A DNA stretch of 64,000 bases from contig NZ_JOEM01000007.1 in the NCBI RefSeq assembly GCF_000718135.1, forward strand, positions 1-64,000, written 5' to 3'. The notes under the pieces were generated by a model. It ran no database searches. It was not told where the DNA came from and saw only the letters and a program-made list of their open reading frames with translations. The stretch's first letter is position 1, and every line of letters starts with the position of its first letter. Made by a program: the position numbers and the translations under genes. Source of the DNA: Streptomyces cyaneofuscatus (GTDB lineage: Bacteria > Actinomycetota > Actinomycetes > Streptomycetales > Streptomycetaceae). Positions 6,770 to 14,251 of this stretch are shown in pieces.

Positions 6770-7795
6770 CTACTCAGACCACCACCACCTACAGAAGCCC
6801 CGCCGTCTCCCCCGGTCTCCCTCGCGCGCGGTCCTCTCAGCGAGAACGTCCTCACCGTACTGGCAGGCAGTGGGACCTGCTTGCCCGAAACCGACGCAGT
6901 ACGCCGCTGCGACCCGTACGGAGACGACATCCAGCTCCTCCTATACGTTTTGTACGAGCTCCACTACCGAGGATTCTCAGGTGTGGACGAGAACCTGGAG
7001 TGGAACCCCGCCCTGCTGGGCGTGCGCGCGGCGGCCGAAGACGTCTTCCTCGACGCACTGCGCCGCGATGGCGGCACCGGCTCGAAGGACGTGACCGGGG
7101 TGGTGGACGCCCTCCAGGTGGAACCCGTGGGCTTTGACGGCCACAGCGTCAGCCACCACCTCCAGCGGGACGGAGAGCTGTGGCAACTACGGGAGTATGC
7201 CGCCCTTCGCTCCCTCTACCACCTCAAAGAAGCCGACCCGCACCTGTGGGTCGTGCCCAGGCTCACCGGCCGGGCGAAAGCGGGGATGGTCGCCGTGGAG
7301 TTCGACGAATTCGGCGCGGGGCGGGCCGAGAACATCCACGCCAGGCTCTTCGCCGACCTGATGACCGACCTCGGCCTCAACGCGCAGTACGGCCATTACC
7401 CTGACGCCGCGCCCGCCCAGGCCCTGGCCACCGTCAACATGATGTCTCTCTTCGGCCTGCACCGTCGCCTTCGCGGTGCCCTCGTCGGGCACTTCGCCGC
7501 CGTCGAGATCACTTCCTCCCCCGGATCGAGGGGGCTGGCCACGGCCCTGCGCCGCGTCGGCGCTGGACCGGCCGCCCAACGGTTCTACGACGAGCACGTA
7601 GAGGCCGACGCCGTTCACGAACAGGTCGTACGTCACGAGGTGATCGGAGGCCTCCTGGAGGACGAGCCCGCACTGGCGGCCGACATCGTCATGGGCATCG
7701 AGGCGACCGGACACCTAGAAGCCCTCCTTGGCGACCACCTGCTGACGGCATGGCGAGACGGGCGCTCCGCCCTACGCACACCCCTGACGCCCTGA
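6766..7795 (+). pseudogene. Iron-containing redox enzyme (haem-oxygenase-like fold), frameshifted
   Basis: From about residue 20 this is an iron-containing redox enzyme family protein: ARGPLSENVLTVLAG, DPYGDDIQLLLYVLYELHYRGF, GREYAALRSLYHLKE-like helices and a late HEQVVRHEVIGGLL. The expected start GTG 6766 overlaps the CDGSH stop and gives MTTQTTTTYRSPAVSP, but the family motif LPRARGPLSE is split between two frames in the CGCGCGCG run at 6822-6831. Without the shift translation could begin only at TTG 6881 (304 aa), losing the N-terminus. Either a recent one-base indel inactivated it, or the base call in the GC run is wrong. Role: probably oxidative chemistry with a di-iron centre. Confidence 0.65.
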
Positions 7796-7858
7796 AGCGC
7801 CGCAGTCTCGTGTGCCCGGGCCGCGGTAGTGCGCGAGACGTGTCCGTCGCAGTGAGCC

Positions 7859-8689
7859 TCAGGGGCTGGTTCTCGTGCTTGCCGTTCGAGGAGAGTACGC
7901 GCGGTGGCGCTGTTGGCGGGTGCGGGCTGCTGCTTGGTACCAGGAGGCGGCGAGTACAACGGCGAGTGCGGCTTCCACCACGTCACCGCCGTAGTACATG
8001 ATCTGTGCGCCGGTCTGCAGGTCGGCGGTGGTGAAGGCGGTGCCGGGCGGTGGAGTGGCGTAGAGGGTCTTGGCGAGTACGGCGTGCGCGGCGCCAGCAG
8101 CGAGGAGCGTCGCCCCGCGTAGGGGCAGGTTGCGGCGATGGCGTACCGGGTCCAGCTGGCAGACGGAGAAGGTAAAGAGCAGCCCGGCGGCCAGGACGTG
8201 CCCGTGCATGACGGCGTGCCCCAAGGGATGGTGCTGTACGGCTGCGAAGAGTTCCGTGCGGTAGAGCAGCCACAACCCTCCGAGATCGAGCAGTGCTGCC
8301 ACTGGCGGAAAGACCATCCAGGCCGCGGGGCGCGAGTGCATCAATGTCAGGAGGCTGCGGCGTGCTGTGCCGGGTGGCAGTACGCGCAGGGTGAGCGTGA
8401 AAGGTCGGGCAAGAGCGAGCAGCAGCGGGGCCGCCATGCCCAGGATCAGGTGCTCCATCATGTGGGCGGTGAACGGGTCTCCCGGCAGGGGGCTCACCGC
8501 GATCCACGCCACACCGGCGCTTCCGGCGGTGAAGGAAATGGTGCGCCATCGAGGCCAGGCATCACCTCGCCGCAGCAGTCGGCCTGCGGCCCACCAATAA
8601 GCGATGGCTGCCGCCGTCCCGGCCAGAGCCAGTCCGTGGGCGAACAGGCCAGGGTCGGCGGAGACCGGATGGGCATGCACGGCTATCAC
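7859..8689 (-). CDS. CtaG-like cytochrome c oxidase assembly protein
   Basis: 276 aa with six to seven hydrophobic segments. HMMEHLILGMAAPLLLALARPFTL and HPLGHAVMHGHVLAAGLLF carry the conserved histidines of the caa3_CtaG family (DUF1404-like), integral membrane proteins linked to copper delivery and oxidase assembly. The closing segment GGDVVEAALAVVLAASWY is also typical. GTG 8689 was chosen because it overlaps the stop of the upstream DUF2243 gene by four bases (GTGA). The pairing CtaG-DUF2243 is common in actinobacteria and implies a shared membrane function. Confidence 0.85.
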   Translation of the reverse strand: MIAVHAHPVSADPGLFAHGLALAGTAAAIAYWWAAGRLLRRGDAWPRWRTISFTAGSAGVAWIAVSPLPGDPFTAHMMEHLILGMAAPLLLALARPFTLTLRVLPPGTARRSLLTLMHSRPAAWMVFPPVAALLDLGGLWLLYRTELFAAVQHHPLGHAVMHGHVLAAGLLFTFSVCQLDPVRHRRNLPLRGATLLAAGAAHAVLAKTLYATPPPGTAFTTADLQTGAQIMYYGGDVVEAALAVVLAASWYQAAARTRQQRHRAYSPRTASTRTSP

Positions 8690-9177
8690 ACTGCTGATCC
8701 GGTTCGGCCTGATCGCCTGGCGCGCAGACCCAGCAGCAGACCGGTCAAGACCAGGACCAGGCCGCCGATGTTCCACGCCCAGTCGTAAGGGGCGATGTCC
8801 ACGCCGTAGCGGATCTGATGCAGCCGAAGGAGTTTGTGATCTACGATCCCGTCGAACACCTGGAAGATCCCGAGACCGAGGAAGAAGCCGGCCCAGGCGT
8901 AGGCAGGAGCGAGGGTGCCGGAGCGCCGGAGGTCTGCGTAGAGGAAGAACCCGGCGATCAGTGCCAGCAGTTCGGCGGTGTGCAGCAGCCCGTCGGACAT
9001 GAGTCCCACACCGCTGGTGGAGCGGTCGTAGAAGTGATGCCATCCCAGAATCTGATGGAAGACGATCTCGTCGACAGCCGCCATCACCGCCACTCCGATG
9101 ACCCCGCACACCACCATCGACCGTCGAGGCTCAGAGTTCCCTTGCCGTCCAAGGTGCCGATTTTCCGGTGCATCCAT
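8686..9177 (-). CDS. DUF2243 membrane protein
   Basis: 163 aa, four hydrophobic segments. The signature DEIVFHQILGWHHFYDRST, then GLLHTAELLALIAGFFLY and FQVFDGIVDHKLLRLHQIR (several His that could bind metal) identify DUF2243. The ATG at 9177 follows a basic/acidic N-terminal tail and is the only start before the first membrane helix with a sensible length. Function is unknown; coupling to the ctaG-like gene by a GTGA overlap suggests a role around terminal oxidases or copper. Confidence 0.85.
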   Translation of the reverse strand: MDAPENRHLGRQGNSEPRRSMVVCGVIGVAVMAAVDEIVFHQILGWHHFYDRSTSGVGLMSDGLLHTAELLALIAGFFLYADLRRSGTLAPAYAWAGFFLGLGIFQVFDGIVDHKLLRLHQIRYGVDIAPYDWAWNIGGLVLVLTGLLLGLRARRSGRTGSAV

Positions 9178-9407
9178 GAAGGCAGCCTCCCGATAGAAAC
9201 GGCGTGCGCCGCCCGGTACGCCTACCCGATCACGTGGCCTTGAGCCGCTGGACCCGGCATCCGGGTGAACGACCGGTGACCGTTTCCCGTAACGTGATCC
9301 TTTCGGGTCAGCAGCGATGCGCCGCAGCCCCGTCTCCAGGGCCTTGAGGTTGGCTCCGGTGGGGCTGCGGAGCTGCTGGCGCATCAGCGAAGTTCGTCGC
9401 CGAGGAC

Positions 9408-9941
9408 CTACTCGGCGTTCTTCTGCGTCAGGCTGTCGTAGGCGAGCTGCATGGTGTCGGCCAGAGCCAGGGCGGCCAGTCCCCCTGTCACGGTGCGGGT
9501 GGCCTTGGGCCATAGCAGGTGGGCGCCGGTGAAGGTGGTCGTCAGCCAGACGCTGAGGCAGAACGGGCAGGTGACCAGCTCGCCCACGGTCGACCTGATG
9601 GGGCCTCCACGGGGGCTTTCCTGCACTTCGGCCGGGCCGGTCGCTTCCTCGTACCGGGTGAACGGAGCCCGGAGCGGGCTTGTGACGGACCCCTTGCTGA
9701 GCAGTCGACCAAGGCGGAACACGGCGGCCGCCGTGACTACGACATCGGTCGGCCGGTGGGCGCCGGGAAGTTCAGTTTTCCGCATGCCGATCACCGTGCC
9801 CCAGGCGGCGGTGTACGCGCCGAAGGCGACGAGGGCCCCGAGGTGACCGGCAAGTCGACGCTCTTCCTGCGGCGAGTAATTCCTGCCCATCCGCCGGAAA
9901 ACGTTAACCAATCTGCTCAAATGTGTCTCGTGCTTGTGCAT
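9408..9941 (-). CDS. DUF1360 membrane protein
   Basis: 177 aa. The N-terminal VNVFRRMGRNYSPQEERRLAG, the middle AAAVFRLGRLLSKGSVTSPLRAPFTRYE and the signature VGELVTCPFCLSVWLTT mark DUF1360, a small integral membrane family with a conserved CPFC pair. ATG 9941 is preferred over the in-frame ATG at 9968 because GTGGAG sits six bases upstream of it. Function is unknown. It lies alone on the minus strand, with a strong inverted repeat about 90 bp upstream. Confidence 0.8.
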   Translation of the reverse strand: MHKHETHLSRLVNVFRRMGRNYSPQEERRLAGHLGALVAFGAYTAAWGTVIGMRKTELPGAHRPTDVVVTAAAVFRLGRLLSKGSVTSPLRAPFTRYEEATGPAEVQESPRGGPIRSTVGELVTCPFCLSVWLTTTFTGAHLLWPKATRTVTGGLAALALADTMQLAYDSLTQKNAE

Positions 9942-10281
9942 GTCATGCTCCACGGCGAGAACCTCCATTGGGCACGAATGAGGGCGGCCTGTCGCTTGAG
10001 AGGGGGAATGCATGCCGCCTGAGTTTGCCAGCCGCATCTCCTCGACATTATTCGAGGAGATGCGGCTGACGAAAGCGATAAGTCGCGGCGCGACCAACGC
10101 TTCCACCGTTCGATCGGAAACGGCGCCCACGTCAACGGCAGCGCACCACAGGTTGCACCTGTCTCGCGGGGCCGGGGCAGCCGCCCGTAGGGCCTGCACC
10201 GCGGTGTCATCCGACGGCCCGTGTTCCGCAGAAGAGTGCCCGGGCACCTACCAAGGCGGGCAGGTAGCGCCCATTTGGAAG
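9942..10281. other. Intergenic region with large hairpin
   Basis: No gene is visible. It contains the perfect inverted repeat at 10029-10068 described separately and otherwise only shadow frames. Both flanking genes point to the left, so this is the 3' side of the DUF5133 gene and the 5' side of the DUF1360 gene. Confidence 0.4.
10029..10068. repeat. Perfect 17-bp inverted repeat, 6-nt loop
   Basis: CAGCCGCATCTCCTCGA (10029-10045), loop CATTAT, and the exact reverse complement (10052-10068). The AT-rich loop and absence of a T-tract are unusual for a Streptomyces terminator. It could terminate the CBS/DUF5133 transcription unit or be a small mobile palindrome. Confidence 0.75.
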
Positions 10282-10509
10282 TCAGCCGGTGAGTGCGTAG
10301 TCACTGGGGAGGTCGGCACGCTCCATTTGGCGGCGGGCGGTGGTCAGAGCGGCGTCGATGTCCCGGGTGCCGGTGGACACGCACAGGGTGTAGGTGATGT
10401 CTTCCAACCGCTGGCGTGCTTCGGGCGAGCCGTCCTCGGCGTGCAGGATCTGCAGCGTCTCGTACTGCTCGATGAGGTTCTTCAGCACCAGGGGGTGGGC
10501 CATCAACAT
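10282..10509 (-). CDS. DUF5133 small protein
   Basis: 75 aa: MLMAHPLVLKNLIEQYETLQ, then RQRLEDITYTLCVSTGTRDIDAAL, the near-invariant core of Streptomyces DUF5133. These proteins are often found beside regulators and stress genes; no function is known. AAGGAGA lies seven bases upstream of ATG 10509. It sits about 110 bp downstream of the CBS gene on the same strand. Confidence 0.85.
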   Translation of the reverse strand: MLMAHPLVLKNLIEQYETLQILHAEDGSPEARQRLEDITYTLCVSTGTRDIDAALTTARRQMERADLPSDYALTG

Positions 10510-10618
10510 CAGCATTCTCCTTACTCCGACCGGGGATATACGTCCCGTGCCGAGCGTCTGCCCCGGCACGCGCGAAGATAACCGCACGTCCCGGGGCATC
10601 GGCGAGGGGACTGCCGGC

Positions 10619-11035
10619 TCAGTCGGTGGACAGGGCTTCCAACAGGTCGCCGACCTTCGGGTCGGACAGTGCGCGGGCCACGTCGGCCTGGGCGACCACA
10701 CCGACCAGGTCGTGTCCGTCGATCACCGGCAGTCGTCGGACCTTGTGCTGGGTCATCGTGCGCAGGATCTCCTCCGCGTCGTCGTCCGCGCCGATCGTGA
10801 CCGCTTCGCCCTGCGCCAGGTCTCCGGCCGGACAGGTGGCGGGGTCCTTGCCCTCGCCCAACACCTTCACCACGATGTCGCGGTCGGTGAGCATGCCCTT
10901 GAGCTTGTTGTCCTCACCGCAGATCGGCAACGCTCCGACCCCGAGGTCCTTCATCTTGCGCGCCGCGTCCAGCACCGTCTCCCGGGCTTGGACGCACTCG
11001 ACGCCGCCAGTCATGATGTCGCGTGCCTTCGTCAT
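10619..11035 (-). CDS. CBS-domain pair protein
   Basis: 138 aa consisting of two CBS motifs: MTKARDIMTGGVECVQARETVLDAARKM... to LTDRDIVVKV (residues ~1-60), and GEAVTIGADDDAEEILRTMTQHKVRRLPVID to DLVGVVAQADVA (~75-130). A tandem CBS pair folds as a Bateman module that binds adenine nucleotides. There is no attached enzyme, so it is probably a free sensor or regulatory partner; such small CBS proteins are plentiful in stress-response regions of Streptomyces. RBS GGAAGGA precedes ATG 11035. Confidence 0.85.
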   Translation of the reverse strand: MTKARDIMTGGVECVQARETVLDAARKMKDLGVGALPICGEDNKLKGMLTDRDIVVKVLGEGKDPATCPAGDLAQGEAVTIGADDDAEEILRTMTQHKVRRLPVIDGHDLVGVVAQADVARALSDPKVGDLLEALSTD

Positions 11036-11487
11036 CACACAGTCCTTCCGCTCGTGAGGTTCCGGTACTTCGTCATACCGGCATCGGCACGACACGTGTT
11101 CCCGATAGGCGCCCTCCGTAACAGGATTCTGCTAAAGCAACTCGCTTTCGGTGCTGCCGACGAACATACCTGCCGCTACCTACAGAGAAAGCTCTCCGGT
11201 GGAAAGCGGCTGAAGAGAGAACTCGGCGAATGAGTGGCTTAGACGCTTTCTGGATGATGACCTACATACTCGCGCGTTGTACGTGTGCGTGCAATAATCC
11301 GGGGCACAAACGCTGCCGGAGATAGACATCCATGCGGGAGCTAGCAGACTCATGAGGGACCAGACCGCTTCCGGCGCCGCCGCGAACGAGGCTTCCCTTC
11401 GGCATGTGCCGCCCCGCGGCCCAATGTCGGGCTTAGCACTTCGCAGCAATGGTGGCCGCCGTTCGCTCTGTACCGCGAGCTCATCGG
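11036..11487. other. Intergenic region, 452 bp
   Basis: No certain gene. A 47-codon plus-strand frame (ATG 11353, MRDQTASGAAANEAS) has no recognisable match, and a different frame nearby ends in QQWWPPFALYRELIG, which looks like a decayed protein tail. Probably promoter region for the CBS gene plus gene debris. Confidence 0.35.
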
Positions 11488-12230
11488 ATGAGTAGTTGTG
11501 TGCGGGTTGCTCTGATTGCGTCTGCTCGTTTTCCTGTCAGCGAGCCGTTCGCCGGTGGTCTGGAAGCCCACACCTGGGCGCTGGCGAAGACGCTGGCCGA
11601 CCGCGGGCACCAGGTGGAGCCGTTCGCCGCACCCGGCTCCGACCCAGCTTTGGGAGTGCGCGAGCTTCCCGTGCACCGGCCGGTGCTCAGCGACGCCGCC
11701 CGCGCGGATGTCAGCATGCCCGACACCCTGTGGATGGCCGAGCACCACGCCTACCTCCGGCTCATGCTGGACCTGGCCCGGGACGGCCAGGAGCGTTTCG
11801 ACGTGGTCCACAACAACAGCCTTCACTACCTGCCGGTGGCGATGGCGCCGACGCTGCCGCTACCGGTGGTTACCACCCTGCACACCCCGCCGACCCCCTG
11901 GATGGAGTCGGCCGTCCAGGCCCAAGGGCAGGACGCCTGCCCGGTGACGTTCACCGCTGTCAGTGCCCATACAGCGGCTGCCTGGCACGCCACCGCACCG
12001 GCGGCCCGAGTGATCCGCAACGGCGTCGACACCCACCTGTGGGTCGTGCGGCGTCGCGGTCCAGCTGTACGACTTGGGCGACGAAGTACTGCCGGTCACC
12101 AATCGGACCTGCGAGGCGCAGAGGCATTCCGGCCTGGCGGGCCGCTGCCGGCCCGGGCGGGCCCTACCTCGTCTGGTCGGGCCGCCTGGTCCCGGAGAAA
12201 GGCGCCCACCTGGCCATCGCCGGAGGCGGT
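11488..12230 (+). pseudogene. GT4-type glycosyltransferase, broken
   Basis: RVALIASARFPVSEPFAGGLEAHTWALAKTLADRGH is a GT-B N-terminal nucleotide fold with the GG loop of GT4 enzymes; VVHNNSLHYLP and VIRNGVDTHLW follow as in trehalose-synthase-like transferases. After codon ~188 the frame is lost: about 90 bp reading AVQLYDLGDEVLPVTNRTCE in another frame looks like foreign sequence. Then GPYLVWSGRLVPEKGAHLAIA (start of the C-terminal donor-binding domain) appears in a third frame. The rest of the enzyme is missing, replaced by the Rep fragment. It is therefore not functional. Confidence 0.7.
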
Positions 12231-12834
12231 GACGCGGACCGAGTACGCCCGGCGTAAGCCGCTGGCCTACGCTGCCGCCGTCACGGAGGGGCTGCGCCGG
12301 GCGCTGGACGGGGATGCGGCGTACTCGGGGCTGATGACGAAGAATCCGCTGCACGTGGACTGGAGCACCGAGTGGCTCCACGGTGGTCTCCACACGCTCG
12401 GCGGGCTGGAGGAGGCGCTGAGCGGTCATATGCCGTCGGCGCGCTGGCGGGAGACCAAGCGCTTCCGTACCAACATCACGGGTCTGGGGCGTAACTGCTC
12501 GATCTTCGAGACGGCCCGGACCTGGGCGTACCGCGAGGTACGCCATCACTTCGGCAACCCTGGCACCCTGCACACCGCCATCCATGCGGAAGTGCACACC
12601 CGGAACGCCGAGTTCACGGAGCCGTTGCCGGCCGTGGAGGCGCGGGCTATCGCCAACAGCATCCACCGGTGGATCACGACACGGTCCAGGATGTGGAAGG
12701 ACGGCGCGGCCGTCTACGAAGCCACTTTCGTGTCCATCCAGTCCGCCCGCGGGAAGAAGAGCGGTAAAGCGCGTGCTGCGCGCCGGGACGAGCGTGCAGC
12801 AGCCATGCTGGAGTACATGAGGGGGACGTCGTGA
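12231..12834 (+). pseudogene. Plasmid replication initiator (Rep) C-terminal fragment
   Basis: RRKPLAYAAAVTEGLRRALDGDAAYSGLMTKNPLH-type sequence, then GLGRNCSIFETARTWAYREVRHH and AEFTEPLPAVEARAIANSIHRWI match the PriCT/replicase region of actinobacterial plasmid Rep proteins. The N-terminal catalytic half is missing; the frame is fused to the upstream glycosyltransferase frame. The junction at about 12231 therefore marks a recombination point between chromosomal-type and plasmid-type DNA. The stop is intact and overlaps the next gene (ATG/GTGA style), so expression of the downstream gene may depend on read-through. Confidence 0.65.
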
Positions 12835-13142
12835 CGCAGAAGCCCATGCGCGAGCGCCGTACCGCGACGGCCCGTGAGCTCGCCGACCGGTTCGGGGTGT
12901 CTCAGCGGACGGTGCTGCGGATGGTCGCTGAGGAGCGGTCGGTGTACGAGGGCCGGTCCAGGCAGCGTCGGGACCGGATAGTCGAGCTGCACCGTCAAGG
13001 ACTGAAGGGGTACGAGATCGCACGTGAGCTGTCTGTCTCCGCCGGTCTGGTGTCCATCCGACTCAGAGAAGCCCGCTCGGCCGGTGTCGACCTCACCCGC
13101 TATGCCGACACAGGTGAAGGAGAGATCTCACGTCGTCGGTGA
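12831..13142 (+). CDS. Helix-turn-helix protein associated with plasmid Rep
   Basis: 103 aa with two HTH segments: TARELADRFGVSQRTVLRMVAEE (residues ~10-32) and LKGYEIARELSVSAGLVSIRLREAR (~60-85). Small HTH proteins of this sort commonly follow rep in Streptomyces plasmids and integrative elements, and here the GTG start overlaps the Rep stop by four bases. Likely a DNA-binding accessory for replication or its control. Confidence 0.65.
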   Translation: MTQKPMRERRTATARELADRFGVSQRTVLRMVAEERSVYEGRSRQRRDRIVELHRQGLKGYEIARELSVSAGLVSIRLREARSAGVDLTRYADTGEGEISRRR

Positions 13143-13261
13143 GCATCCGCGCGGTGTACTCCTCGGCGGGGACGTCAGCCGCGAGCGCCTGGAGCTGCTC
13201 GTAGACGTCGTTGGTGACGGGGACGCGCAGCTCCCTTACCGGAGACTGGTGCGGCAGACAT
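13093..13261 (-). pseudogene. Small plasmid-type protein, one-base frameshift
   Basis: The minus strand encodes KELRVPVTNDVYEQLQALAADVPAEEYTARMLTDDV, a plausible small beta-helix-helix protein, but no start codon exists in that frame. An ATG at 13261 starts MSAAPVSGK in the neighbouring frame, and removing one G from the AAGGGAG run at about 13233 joins the two. The 3' end overlaps the convergent HTH gene. Likely a recently inactivated small gene (or base error). Confidence 0.4.
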
Positions 13262-13290
13262 CTGAGGACCCAGTGGAGCGAGGGAGCGGT

Positions 13291-13440
13291 ATGGAGAACG
13301 TCAGGATCACGTGGGTGCAGGGCGGGGAGCAGCGGGAGTCTGCCGTCACCTACAGCCCCTCGGCCGCTGAGGACTACAAGGGGTACAAGGAGGCCGAGGA
13401 GGGCGTTTCCGACGTACGGATCGTCCCTGCGCAGCCCTGA
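13291..13440 (+). CDS. Small conserved plasmid-type protein
   Basis: 49 aa beginning MENVRITWVQGGEQRESAVTY and ending SDVRIVPAQP. The sequence is compact, with beta-strand character and no low complexity, and GAGGGAGC precedes the ATG. I recall near-identical small proteins in Streptomyces mobile elements, all unannotated. Function unknown. Confidence 0.55.
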   Translation: MENVRITWVQGGEQRESAVTYSPSAAEDYKGYKEAEEGVSDVRIVPAQP

Positions 13441-13669
13441 GGCGTGGGTGCGTCCTCCGTGGAGATGCTGGTGGACACCTCGCTGTTGAGGCCCGTGAGG
13501 GGCGCCTTTTGCGCAAGGGGCTGCTTCCCAGGGCAGAGGATGCCGCCCCGGCCGGGGCGGCATGAGGGGTACTCCATAGGAGCTGGGGTGCGGGTGGTTG
13601 AGTTGGAGGGTGGCGTTTCTCCCGGCAATTCGAGTGCCGGGAGAACGCCACTGCCCCTGGGGTGGTGAT

Positions 13670-14251
13670 TCAGGCGGCCCAGCCGATGGAGGAGACGTTG
13701 CTGTAGGCGTCGTAGTCGGAGCCGAGGTCTTCGATGATCTCGTCCCAGACGGCGTCGAGTTCTTCGAGGTCGTCGTCCATCCAGGCGTCCACGGCGCGGT
13801 CCCAGAGGTCGAGGTCGCGCACGTTGACGCTGCGGGTGGACAGGTCGCGCTGGTGTTTGCGGTCGACGGCGGACTGGTTGACCGGGTTGATCTCGACCCG
13901 GGTTCCCCTGCCGTCGTTGTGGAGGCGGCGCTTGATGTCGGCGGCGACGTTGCGGCGCCGCAGGTCCCAGTACGCGGCGTCCAGCCGCCCGAGGTTGGCC
14001 CGGTTCGGGGAACGTTCCTCTGCGAGCCACGCCATCAGGGTGCGGGGGGAGACGTGGATCCCGGCGCGGTCCATCGCCTCGTATCCGGCGTCGGTGGCGG
14101 TGAGGTAGCGCAGCCGGGCGGCGAGACCGCGTTCGCTGTCGACGGGTGAGGCGATGCCGGTGACCATGCTCTCGATGGCGGTGCCGAGGGCTTCGGCTCC
14201 GGGGGCACCTTTGGCGCCGTACTGGCCGAAGTCCATCCAGCGGCCGGCCAT
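13670..14251 (-). CDS. Tpg-like terminal-protein/DNA-binding candidate
   Basis: 193 aa. Residues ~45-90 contain an HTH (YEAMDRAGIHVSPRTLMAWLAEERSP), followed by ANLGRLDAAYWDLRRRNVAADIKRRL and a RGTRVEINPVNQSAV strand region. The C-terminus is strongly acidic (DDDLEELDAVWDEIIEDLGSDYDAYSNV). Size, HTH and position directly after a Tap-like gene parallel the archetypal tap-tpg operon of Streptomyces telomeres, but sequence similarity to classical Tpg is low. The ATG overlaps the upstream stop (TGATG), so it is coupled. Possible function: telomere terminal protein, or a replication regulator of the linear element. Confidence 0.55.
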   Translation of the reverse strand: MAGRWMDFGQYGAKGAPGAEALGTAIESMVTGIASPVDSERGLAARLRYLTATDAGYEAMDRAGIHVSPRTLMAWLAEERSPNRANLGRLDAAYWDLRRRNVAADIKRRLHNDGRGTRVEINPVNQSAVDRKHQRDLSTRSVNVRDLDLWDRAVDAWMDDDLEELDAVWDEIIEDLGSDYDAYSNVSSIGWAA

